64,000 nucleotides of DNA, from the NCBI GenBank assembly GCA_963575645.1, contig OY754469.1, forward strand, positions 14,216,001 through 14,280,000, written 5' to 3'. Under the pieces are notes generated by a model. The model was not told the DNA's origin, ran no database searches, and saw nothing but the letters and a program-made list of their open reading frames with translations. Shown here one piece after another: positions 44,441-54,141 of the stretch. Every line of letters starts with the position of its first letter. Position 1 is the stretch's first letter. This DNA is from Xanthostigma xanthostigma (taxonomy: Eukaryota > Arthropoda > Insecta > Raphidioptera > Raphidiidae). The position numbers and the translations under genes were made by a program.

Positions 44441-45592
44441 TTACTTATTTTTGGTGGATTGCAAAATTGTTTTTGCAAATTCTAGGTCATTTCCTACAAT
44501 AGGTCTATTGTAGAATTTTGCGAAGGAACAAGACGACCTTGTCCATCCTGCTGTTTTCCTTATAATGTCTATATTAATGCCCTGTCTCTCTGCTAGAGAG
44601 GTTGAAGCATGTCTAGTGCTATGGGCGGAAAAAATATTTGTATTAATTCCGCTGTCCTCTAGTGTTTGTTTAATCCACCGGCTGATACTTTGACTAGAGG
44701 CTGCGTGATATGGTCTTTTGAATGTAATAAATAGTCTATTAGCGTGAGATCTAATATTCTTAGTCTTATTCATGTACCCCACTAGAGCCGTTGCTGGACA
44801 AATGTTAGGGTTGTCCGTAAAGTCTGGAACTCGTAACAAAGGTTGAAATCTACCCAGGCCAGTGGTCTTAAATTTTTCAGTTTTTTTTTTTTTTTTTTTT
44901 ATCTCTAACGTTTCGTTACATATTGATATATTATCTATATTGATAAGGAAATAGTTTGTACTCTCTGAGCTGTACACAGAGATAGTAAGGTTACTGTTTT
45001 CTTGGTTAAGACTTCTAGGTTTAAACTTTCATTAGGCGAAAGTGCCTAAGTGTTCTAGCACTGGCGATGGGTCCCAGGTTTTTTCGTATTTCGGTTTTAA
45101 GGGTCTTAAATTAAAGGCCCCCCTAAAGAATCTCTTTATTGTGGGATCAGAACCTACTTCCGGACCCATAATCATTGACAATGCTGATCTAGCGCCGTTA
45201 AGGGAACCATATGCAGCTCCATTACTGAACAGTTCATTTAAAAAATTAATAAGAGCGGCGTCTAGTGTGTACGGACTAATTTGACATTTATTACAGTATA
45301 TTTACCACTTACGTAAGTAGAGGTCGTATTGTTTAGCTGTAGCGTTGGATATTGAAGCTATGATGACCTCAATGCTGTGTTTAGAATGGCCCTTTCTTAG
45401 ATATGCCGTGCTGACAACTTCGCGGAAACCAGGGTAAGCTTGTAAAGTTTTCATAATCATAGAAAAATGGCGGGAAAGCATAGAAGTAAAAATTTTTCCC
45501 ATTTTTGTAAACGCATCTACTGCGTACGATTCTGGATCCTTTTTCCAAGATACGAATTTTGAGCACTTTTTATTTATTCTAGAGGCAAACAA
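44441..45592 (-). pseudogene. DIRS tyrosine recombinase, broken
   Basis: Two open stretches, 45592-45302 (including ATAKQYDLYLRKW) and 44977-44441, are separated by frame breaks. The second has FSAHSTRHASTS (the HxxR of tyrosine recombinases), a following AGW and the FAKFYNRP nucleophile region. It is a phage-integrase fold enzyme that joins circular cDNA to the target. Confidence 0.8.
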
Positions 45593-45760
45593 GTCTATTT
45601 CTGGTTTACCGAAACAACTGACAATCTTTTTGAAAATGTCTGGGTGTATTTCCCATTCAGTTTCGATTTTTGTTCTACCTGGCTCAAAATCAGCCTCTTT
45701 GTTTTCTTTAGATTGGATATACGATGCAAATATCCAAATATGTCGATGTTCTCACCAACT

Positions 45761-46290
45761 CTAAATTTTTCGGGCTAAGTTGTTTAAGTTTGGGAATTGG
45801 ATACCGCCCATACGATTCACATAAGCAATCGCTGTTGTGTTATCGACACGAAGTAATACCTCGCAGTTTTTTAAGTCCTTTGTGAAGCATTTAATTGCGA
45901 GATATACCGTTAGCATTTCCAAATAGTTGATATGATGTGAACTTTCATCTTCTTTCCAGAAACCATGAATGTTTCCCCATTGCATGCTGCACCCCATCCC
46001 GTAGTGCTAGCATCGGTATATATTTCCGTAGTGAAATTGTTGGTTCGAATAGGATTAACAGAATGTAAGATATTGTTATGCCACCAGAGAAATTCGCTTG
46101 TAAATTCGGTCGGGAATGTGATTAATATATTGTAATCATTATCTCTTTTCTTTAACGCTAAATATTTATAACGTTCAAAATTTTTGTGTGTACCCAACCG
46201 TATACTACTGTTAGACATATTGATATTATGACGCCAATAAAATGAGCAAGTTTTCTTATAGAACACTGTCTTCGTTCTTTGAAATGTCAT
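45761..46290 (-). pseudogene. DIRS RNase H domain, frameshifted
   Basis: TEIYTDASTTGWGAACNGET carries the first catalytic Asp, then INYLEMLTVYLAIKCF the Glu, and LLRVDNTTAIAYVNRMGG the next Asp. The domain is split between two frames (46290-45910 and 45997-45761). Confidence 0.8.
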
Positions 46291-47045
46291 ATTAAAAGAA
46301 ATATTTTATTTCTTTTTTCCTGCGGAATGCCCAATGTAGAAGTTTGTGAGTTTAATTCAAACCCAAGAAATGTACAAACTCTACGAGGGGTCGTTAGACT
46401 TTTTTCAAAATTAATTATAAACCCTAGTGACTGAAGTAACTTGGAAGTGAAGTCGATATTATCTTTGCATTGTTCTGCCGTACTTTCTATTATTAGAAAA
46501 TCATCCAAATAATTAACTGAGATACAACCACGTGATCTTAAATATGTAAGTACTGGTCTCGTTAACTTTGTAAATACGTATGGAGCTGAGGCCAGGCCAA
46601 ATGGTAGACAATTGAATTCATACAAAATGTCTTGAAAAGAGAATCTAAGGAATTTTCTATGACCCTCATTTATAGGTGTAACAAAAATATGAATCTTTCA
46701 GATCTATTGTGCTAAAATAGCAATTTTTTGAAATTAATTTTATCGCAGTCCTAATGTCCTCCAACTTAAAATGTTTCGTGTTTCGAAAGGTATTTAGATT
46801 TTTTTTTTTTTTTTTTTTTTAAATTAAAATAAATCTGTTACTGCCATTTGGTTTTGGCACCACGAAGATTTTTGATAGGTGCTGACCCACAGTAGGCTGA
46901 CATTTTGAAATGGCACCCATTTCAAGTAGCTCATTTATGCAGTTATTAATTTTTCGAGTATCTAGTATTCGTTCATCTCCGTCTGGCCCTTCACTGAGGG
47001 GGTATTCCGGATACTCGTATTCGCTGTAGGTGACACTAGAGTGAC
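46287..47045 (-). pseudogene. DIRS reverse transcriptase, frameshifted
   Basis: The N-terminal part (47045-46825) reads LLEMGAISKCQPTVG and SKIFVVPKPNGSNRF. A poly-T tract at 46801-46820 adds a stop. The next block has STIDLKDSYF, then a 1-base shift near 46690. The C-terminal part has CLPFGLASAPYVFTKLTRP and the YLDD box in SVNYLDDFLII. The family's palm domain is therefore complete in outline but not translatable as one protein. Confidence 0.82.
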
Positions 47046-47213
47046 TGCTATTGGTGATTGACTGAATGAATGATTCATTATTGTCTATGGAGTTGTTTCC
47101 TGAAACTAAACCAGGCTTGCTTAGTTCCTGATGTTTAATACCGAAGTATTGTATGTTTACTGTCTTTTACAGTTATCTGGGTCTAGGTGATCAAGATTGA
47201 CAATTGATTTGGA

Positions 47214-48665
47214 AAATGGGTAGATGTCACACATCTAACATGTCCGCCGCGCGGAACATGCTTAGCCAGTAGTGTATTGTAGGTAGATGTCACACATATA
47301 ACATGTCCGCCACGCGGAACATACTTAGCTAGTACTATATTGCAGGTAGATATCACACATCTAACATGTCCGCCACGCGGAACATGTATAGCCAGTACTG
47401 TATTGTCGGTAGTTGCAATAGATGTAATGTACATCTAGCATAACCTTAGCAAGGTGTATGCTTTTCGGTATTGTAGTTGATAGATGTCACACATCTAACA
47501 TGATCGTAACACGATACATGTTTGTTACCGAACAGTAGTTGCAATAGATGTAATGTACATCTAGCATAACCTTAGCAAGGTGTATGCTTTTCGGTCTTGT
47601 AGTTGATAGATGTCACACATCTAACATGATCGTAACACGATACATGTTTGTTACCGAACAGTAGTTGCAATGGATGTAATGTACATCTAGCATAACCTTA
47701 GCAAGGTGTATGCTTTTCGGTATTGTAGTTGATAGATGTCACACATCTAACATGATCGTAACACGATACATGTTTGTTACCGAACAGTAGTTGCAATAGA
47801 TGTAATGTACATCTAGCATAACCTTAGCAAGGTGTATGCTTTTCGGTCTTGTAGTTGATAGATGTCACACATCTAACATGATCGTAACACGATACATGTT
47901 TGTTACCGAACAGTAGTTGCAATGGATGTAATGTACATCTAGCATAACCTTAGCAAGGTGTATGCTTTTCGGTATTGTAGTTGATAGATGTCACACATCT
48001 AACATGATCGTAACACGATACATGTTTGTTACCGAACAGTAGTTGCAATAGATGTAATGTACATCTAGCATAACCTTAGCAAGGTGTATGCTTTTCGGTA
48101 TTGTAGTTGATAGATGTCACACATCTAACATGATCGAAACACGATACATGTTTGTTACCGAACAGTAGTTGCAATAGATGTAATGTACATCTAGCATAAC
48201 CTTAGCAAGGTGTATGCTTTTCGGTATTGTAGTTGATAGATGTCACACATCTAACATGATCGTAACACGATACATGTTTGTTACCGAACAGTAGTTGCAA
48301 TAGATGTAATGTACATCTAGCATAACCTTCGCAAGGTGTATGCTTTTCGGTATTGTAGTTGATAGATGTCACACATCTAACATGATCGTAACACGATACA
48401 TGTTTGTTACCGAACAGTAGTTGCAATAGATGTAATGTACATCTAGCATAACCTTCGCAAGGTGTATGCTTTTCGGTATTGTAGTTGATGGATGTCACAC
48501 GTCTAACATGATCGTAACACGATACATGTTTGTTACCGAACAGTAGTTGCAATAGATGTAATGTACATCTAGCATAACCTTCGCAAGGTGTATGCTTTTC
48601 GGTATTGTAGTTGATGGATGTCACACATCTAACATGATCGTAACAGATACATGTTTGTTACCGCT
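47214..48665. repeat. Tandem array of palindromic 63/126-bp repeats in the DIRS element
   Basis: Three 63-base units start at about 47219, 47282 and 47345. Then about ten units of exactly 126 bases follow; TGTATGCTTTTCGGT recurs at 47455, 47581, 47707, 47833, 47959, 48085, 48211, 48337, 48463 and 48589. Each 126-mer is two diverged 63-mers. Each half contains small hairpins: AGATGTCACACATCT, CATGATCGTAACACGATACATG-type (two arms of 7), AGATGTAATGTACATCT and a GCATAACCTT / AAGGTGTATGC pair. The array fills the place where gag would be. Confidence 0.88.
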
Positions 48666-49082
48666 GCATCTTGATAGACCTCCTTGGTGTTTGGACATAA
48701 AATGTCAGTGTTGTATAGTTGACTATACTTGGCTCCTACTCTTCTTAGACCTCATAGGAAATGCGTCATTCGCCACACAGAGGTTATGTGAACTTGTTCG
48801 ATGTAAATCGCCGACGAAAGAGCACTGTTTAACGTATCGCACAGGAAACCGGAACATGCTTAGCCAGTACTGTATTGTAGGAAGATGTCACACATCTGTA
48901 ATGTCCGCTACGCGGAAAAAACTTCTCCAATACTATATTTTGCCAGTACTATATTGTTGGAAACATATTGCGCTCCCTCTCATTTTTGACCTCACAGGCT
49001 ACAACTGCATAACTGTACAGTGTACATGGTCTAAGGACTGTGATATGACAGCAGTGTATGACAGGTTATGTCGCAAATTGAA
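48666..49082. other. DIRS 5' region between gag start and array
   Basis: Diverged single copies of the 63-base unit appear near 48850-48950 (CCGGAACATGCTTAGCCAGTA). The plus-strand 166-aa frame crossing this stretch is a shadow of repeat sequence. Confidence 0.45.
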
Positions 49083-49214
49083 CTATTTGTAGTTGCATAG
49101 AAAACGATCATGCGATGTTTTCTCACCTGATTTTTCTTTTTCCCTTTGTTCCTCGTATTTATTTAGTCCCTTTTTCAATTTTCTTATTTTTTCTTCGGCT
49201 TTTCTTTTGCCCAT
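49083..49214 (-). pseudogene. DIRS gag-like N-terminus
   Basis: A 43-codon frame starts MGKRKAEEKIRKLKKGLNKY, a charged coiled-coil-like start seen in DIRS gag proteins, and soon stops. The rest of gag appears replaced by the repeat array. Confidence 0.5.
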
Positions 49215-49615
49215 CCTGAAGATTAAAGGTGAGAAGAAAAAACACTGTAAGCAACGCGTCGCACAGAAAACCGTAATGGAGATGTAGACAGAGTGGAGCA
49301 ATGTGTAGGGACACCATAGATTTTGTTTCTACACGATTTAAACACTGTGGCAACATCAAGCAGAAGGCTTATCTATCAAGTAACTGATCTTGAGGAAAAT
49401 ACTCGAAATAAAACTAAACATTTCATACTACATTTCACTACCGTTATAAATTTAAATCTTTCAAAGTGAGTAGCACTATACCGGTTGTCAAAAATACATT
49501 TGAAATTAATGAATTTGCAAAAAATCAATATCAGATAAGCAGGGGGTCTACCCAAAATCGCAAAACTGGCAAGTGGTCTACGAGACAAAAAAGTTTGGGG
49601 ACCTCTGATCTAGAT

Positions 49616-50095
49616 CTAGAAGACCGTGAAAGTCAATGCGGTAAGCGGTTCAATGAATTCATAGAATTTGCAATTGGGAACGTAAAAATTATTTAGAATA
49701 CTCTCCATGTCACTACAGACGTATTACGTCTGTCTCATTAGTAGAATATTAATATATTTATTAATGACGCATTCGTTAAAAATATGTTATATAACGCTAG
49801 ATACGATTTCATAAATAGTAAATAAAATAATTAAAACAGGAAAACGTAAATCATTTGCAAATTTTATTTTGCAATTATGTTTATAGGTTTTATTTTTTTT
49901 CTGCGCTGTAGATCTAGGTTTCGAGTTCTCGTTTATTTCTAAATTTGCGACATTGCAGTAACACCCCTTCAACGTCGCGTCGGTCTGTCTAAATTAAGAA
50001 CTAATCAATCGATTTTCACGAATATATATATGAGGGATTGGAATTACTTTACGCTATAATGCTATTATAGTCTAAGATCCGGAATTACAAAAATA
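49616..50095. other. Intergenic stretch, no gene seen
   Basis: AT-rich, with no exon or bounded element recognised. Confidence 0.4.
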
Positions 50096-50983
50096 TACCC
50101 TCATCTGTTAGTTGAATAAAATAGTGTTGTAAAGGACAATATAAAGAATTTAAAAATGTAATATCTGCCAGGATAGTCCTGCTGCCATTTACATTAATTA
50201 ATTAATTAATTAACAATAATTTTTTTTATAATTTTTCCCATCGCAATAAATTTTGGTTTACCTATATTGTTTATTTCAGGCTGCATAAATTTTCTAGTCA
50301 AAACCTTAGTGTCATATGTTATACGTGCATTTTAATAAGGATTAATTGTCGAATAAAATGGGGAAAAAGCTATCAAATCGGAAGTGCTGTGTTGTTGATT
50401 GTAAAGATACACCAACTAAACATCCAGAATCACAATTCCACCGTTTTCTCGGATTTTCTTATGAATTAGAGAGGAAAAAAATGGACTGCAGCTGTAAGTC
50501 GTCAAGGGTACCTAATTAAATTTTATTTTACGTTTTTAATCATAATTAAATACTTGAAAAATATCATAATTGTTATTTTGTTAACAAAATAAGATTTAAA
50601 AAATTTAGAAATTAAAAATGTATATCGTTTATGTAGTTTTTTTTTACTGATATTTTGCGTAAATATTTTTTTATAATTAAGAATAACGCTGGTTTCCATG
50701 TCTTTGTAAGTTTTGGGTGAACCACTTTTGAAAAAATCAAACACGAGATGGTGCGAAGGTCGCGTGTCAAAGATACTTTCCTAGCGTAATTATCACCTGT
50801 TTATACCTGCCTGCAGGTAACGCTCGCATAATGCAATTAACATTCGATGGAAAAAATTGATTGTTAATTAATTAATTATTGTTAATGGCAGCAGAACCAT
50901 CCTGGCAGAGATTATATTTTTAAATTCTTTGTATTGTAATCAGCCTTTACAACACTATTTTATTCAATTAACAGACGAGGGTA
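50096..50983. mobile_element. P-like element with THAP remnant and long inverted ends
   Basis: TACCCTCATCTGTTAGTTGA at the left is matched by TCAATTAACAGACGAGGGTA at the right. The inverse match continues inward for about 120 bases on each side, with an ATTA-repeat near the inner end. Inside is a THAP-type ORF start. P elements carry a THAP DNA-binding domain, so P-like is the best guess. Confidence 0.6.
50358..50519 (+). pseudogene. THAP zinc-finger N-terminus, frameshifted
   Basis: It encodes MGKKLSNRKCCVVDCKD, then ESQFHRFLGFSYELERKK. The spaced Cys residues and FHRF fit the THAP C2CH finger. At the A-run near 50474 the frame breaks: the other frame continues WTAAVSRQGYLIK, which holds the expected conserved Trp. 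The remainder of the transposase is missing. Confidence 0.65.
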
Positions 50984-50984
50984 T

Positions 50985-51120
50985 CCAAATCTTCTTGATT
51001 TTCGGGCTTGTATGCCGTGGTCCATTGGTATTTCTACCGGTATTCAAATCTTTGTTTGCCGGAATTGGTAGAAATATCAATGGACCACGGCATACAAGCC
51101 CAAAAACCAAGAAGATTTGG
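50985..51120. repeat. Hairpin with 54-base arms
   Basis: Left arm 50985-51038 (CCAAATCTTCTTGATTTTCG...) and right arm 51067-51120 are inverse complements with few mismatches, around a 28-base loop. It abuts the right end of the P-like element. A diverged relative lies at about 19285-19510. The predicted frames on both strands are mirror images, so not genes. Confidence 0.8.
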
Positions 51121-51647
51121 ATTAACACCGGCCGTGAAAGCCTACACACTTGGATAAGACGAAAGTATATTTTTGTAATGCCAGATCTTGGACTATTATT
51201 AAACAGGCGGGAAACGTCCGGTTAATACGACCAGTTAGTGAAAAATTTTCTATTTTTTTATATTAAAATTCCACGCTCAGCATCTATGGCTAAATGCGTG
51301 GGTGAAAGGTAAGTAGAATAATAAAATAAGTTTCTACAGTATATATGCATGTACTTTGCACTAATATTATATTTCGTTGTTTGTATCTAATACACTGAAC
51401 AAATTTGCATTTCAATGAATACAATTATGTGCTAGGTTTGTCCACAAAAAGAAATGTAAAGAAGAGGTTGTCTGTCTGTTTTCCTATCAAACCTCTATCC
51501 AATTTCAATGAAATTTGATGCACGCATCAACTCAAAGAATAGGTTAACAGCGCAGTAACTATAGGGTCTGGTAACTGTGCCCGCGGCAGGGGCGCAAACC
51601 TGGGAGAGCGCAATCAGTAATGCTATTATGATTGTTTTATTTAAATA

Positions 51648-52249
51648 CTAGCGGTCCCGTCCGGTGTAAAAGAACGAATGGGGAAGGGAGGAACATGAGT
51701 ACACACATTCATATTAGTTTACCGAGATGAATGTTGTGTCCAAATTTCATGATGATCGGAGTTACCGTTCAAAATTTTTTGTCGATAAAAAGCAGTATTT
51801 ATACTTTTTTTAACTAATATTTTTTTTTTAATTAATTAAATAAAATTAAAATAAATTTTAATGTAAGCCTTAGAAGAAAGCAATGTAGAAAATAAAAAAA
51901 AATAAAAATTTATTCGCCCAACGTAGGGCTCGAACCCACGACCCCGGTATTGACAGTCTTGTGCTCTACCGATTGCGCTAGCCGGCGTTGTATTCTTACA
52001 TCGCTAATACGAGTATACTTAGTTAGTGCATTTCACCTGAATAGAAGCTTATTTTTTAGATACATTTGGAACATTTTTCATTAATGCTCCGCTCCTAATG
52101 GTCGTAGCCTGATTTTATATAGCCTATAGCCTTCCTCGATAAATGAGCTATCCAACAAAAATTTTTTTTTTCAATTTGAACCAGTAGTTCCTGAGATTAG
52201 CGCGTTCAAACAAACAAACAAACTCTTTAGCTTTATATATTAGTATAGA
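51648..52249 (-). mobile_element. Non-autonomous Helitron, inverted, with tRNA-like segment
   Basis: CTAGCGGTCCCGTCCGG at the left is the inverted 3' end, and GCTTTATATATTAGTATAGA at the right is the inverted 5' end. The GTTTGTTTGTTTG tract and GAGGAAGGCTATAGG are intact, without the hAT insertion found in the copy at 25395. Confidence 0.75.
51915..51987 (-). repeat. tRNA-Lys-like segment in the Helitron, copy 2
   Basis: On the minus strand: GCGCAATCGGTAGAGCAC, GACTGTCAATAC and GGGGTCGTGGGTTCGAGCCC, closing with ACGTTGGGCG. Both internal promoter boxes are near consensus. Acceptor pairing is partial and the anticodon reads GTC. It sits at the same position in the Helitron as copy 1. Confidence 0.65.
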
Positions 52250-52252
52250 TAT

Positions 52253-53010
52253 AGATAGCGGCCCGGCTCGGTTTCAACCGGATGCGATAGATATAATTCT
52301 GCAAAATGTATGTCGTTTGCGGCCCGGCGTCTGAACTAATAGCAAATTCTACCAGATGTCGCTACTTGGTACCTAAACAGGTTTTTTTTTGTATGCTTCT
52401 GAACTAATAGCTTTGAGCAAATTCAATTGTGACACGATATAGATATACTTTATATATAAGAATAGTCTCTCTCTCTCCCTGTTTTTTGCAATATAGTGTA
52501 AGTTTGACCAAGCAAGACACATTTACAAAATTTCATTAACAAACACCGTGACACGAGATTTTTATATATAAAGATATCATTCAACAAAATTTTGAAAACG
52601 CGAAATCAAAATCTTGCCATGGATGTCGATGAATCTTGCTACGATACGGCGGGTTAATATAAATAATAGTATGTATATTTTGGCGAATGTGACATTTATC
52701 TCATTTTATAATCGCTATACAGGTTTGAAAATCACCTATTTGATAGGGTGCCGTGCAAAAATGTATTATTCGTATGCAAAACTAACAAACAATTGAACTG
52801 ATTTTCAGTAAAATTCGATACACTTAATATGGGGCTAGCAAGGTAGGTGCATTAAACCGCTCGGTCACATAACGCGCTTCGTTTAGGTATTTTACTCTGA
52901 GTGGTATATACTGAACTAGCGGCCCGGTACCGCTTCGTTCGAATTTGTAGATTTTTATCCGTTTTTTCGTCGACTTAAATTGATATCCACGAAAAGCGCT
53001 TAACTAAGCT
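52253..53010. mobile_element. Helitron-like fragments
   Basis: TAGCGGCCCGGCTCGGTTTC at 52256 and CTAGCGGCCCGGTACCGC at about 52917 are inverted Helitron-type ends. The segment CTGAACTAATAGC... GACCAAGCAAGACACATTTA (52335-52530) is repeated at the right edge of the window (63865-64000). No coding content. Confidence 0.45.
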
Positions 53011-53091
53011 AACATGAACCATTTAAAATGTCTGACACCTTGAATATGTTCGACATATTCGAGGTGTCAGACATTTTAAATGGTTCATGTT
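53011..53091. repeat. Near-perfect hairpin
   Basis: Two 39-base arms (AACATGAACCATTTAAAATG... and its inverse) surround a 3-base loop, with a single G/T mismatch. It is the tightest hairpin in the window. Confidence 0.9.
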
Positions 53092-53958
53092 ATTTGTCAG
53101 AGAACATTATTTTAGCGTTTTGGTTAAAGTTTTTAAGCTATCCAATTAAAAAAACAAACAGTATCTATAAATTTTTCTTTCGGAAAATTTAGAGGGAAAA
53201 CGCCCCAATATCAAAGAAAAGTCATAGAGGAAATAGGTGTCAGACTAGGCCTAATAAAGTCATATACAAAGTTTGGGGTATGTACCAGTAAATTTTCTCT
53301 GACTATTAAAAGATAGACACATGCCATCGCGGACTTTTCTGCAGACCTATGTAAAAGAGGAATAGTTCCACCATACAATGTTTTGTTATATCTCAAAGGG
53401 ATTGGGCAGTGTTTTAGATGAAAGCTCCCAGTCGGCTTGATTTTTTCCACCTTCAACAAACACCGTCATACCAATTTACACAAGCCATTAATGAATTATA
53501 CACACAAACCTTTCTCTTGAATCACTCCGTCCATTGATGAAAACCGTATGAAAATCCGTTCGGTAATTTTTGAGTTTATCACGTTCAGACAGACAGACAG
53601 ACGCGGCGGGGGGACTTTGTTTTATAATATGTAGTGAAAATCGTCACGTCGTTTTTTTATTTACTGAGTTAACTGTCCACCTGTAGTTTGAGTTAGTGAT
53701 AAAGACTATAATTTGGAGGAATTCTTAGAATTCAATTTTTACCTGTGACGCTATATTTAAGCATTTAACGCAGAAATACCGGCAAACAAAGTTATTTACT
53801 TGTTATTTTCCTCGAGTGAGGCCGCGGGTTCAAGCTAGTCTCATAATGAAATTTTAAATTGTGAGAATACTAGAAACGATTGCGTTTATATAGTATTAAG
53901 ACATTTAAATGTTCCCCCTTTCCAAGGCAAACAGCGATTTCGGTGTTCGCTCAATTGT

Positions 53959-53966
53959 TATAAAAG
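53959..53966 (+). promoter_or_regulatory. TATA-like box upstream of NH3
   Basis: TATAAAAG lies 112 bases upstream of the NH3 ATG; TATTAGTC about 25 bases downstream could serve as initiator. Position and sequence fit an insect core promoter. Confidence 0.45.
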
Positions 53967-54070
53967 CTAGCGCATGAGGTTATTAGTCGTCCATAGAACA
54001 AATGCCGCGCGACAATTATTACCCAGAATTGCAATAATAACAAAATATATCGTGAAGTTCAGTAATTAAC

Positions 54071-54141
54071 ATGAAGGAAACTATTTTTGTTATTCTTTAC
54101 GTTGGTTTCGCATTTCTATTTCCTGCGCCATCTGGATTCAG
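54071..54141 (+). CDS. NH3 exon 1 (signal peptide)
   Basis: ATG to donor GTAAGTCG, 71 bases, phase 2. It encodes MKETIFVILYVGFAFLFPAP then SGF. AG plus T of exon 2 gives Ser24. The link to exon 2 over 7 kb is inferred from phase, signal-peptide character and synteny with NH1 and NH2. Confidence 0.7.

Larger units (their letters stand above)
43770..49413 (-). mobile_element. DIRS-type tyrosine-recombinase retrotransposon, decayed
   Basis: The inverted terminal repeats share 117 bases (43842-43958 against 49274-49390), with unique outer ends. An internal complementary region at 44044-44160 is the inverse of both outer ends joined, the hallmark of DIRS elements. Order on the minus strand: gag-like start, repeat array, reverse transcriptase, RNase H, tyrosine recombinase. 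Frameshifts and a poly-T interruption break the pol frame. Confidence 0.88.
43434..49607. mobile_element. hAT element containing a complete-length DIRS insertion
   Basis: CAGTGATTCCCAAAGTGGTC at the left and AGTTTGGGGACCTCTG at the right are the termini. ATCTAGAT is an exact 8-bp duplication at 43426-43433 and 49608-49615. Only about 340 bases on the left and 190 on the right belong to the hAT element; the rest is the DIRS element. Confidence 0.8.

Noticed and set aside
48202-48624. 140-aa minus-strand repeat protein
   Set aside because: It is a translation of the 126-base array. Openness follows from the repeat length being a multiple of three. Noted as a question under the array, not called a gene.
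47214-48665. CRISPR-like array
   Set aside because: Units are contiguous without unique spacers and sit inside a eukaryotic retrotransposon.
48592-49092. 166-aa plus-strand frame
   Set aside because: It runs antisense to the DIRS element, through repeat units and 5' sequence; no recognisable domain.
52614-53459. Short frames of 60 and 82 codons on opposite strands
   Set aside because: No recognisable domain, no splice support, and neighbouring sequence is repeat-derived.
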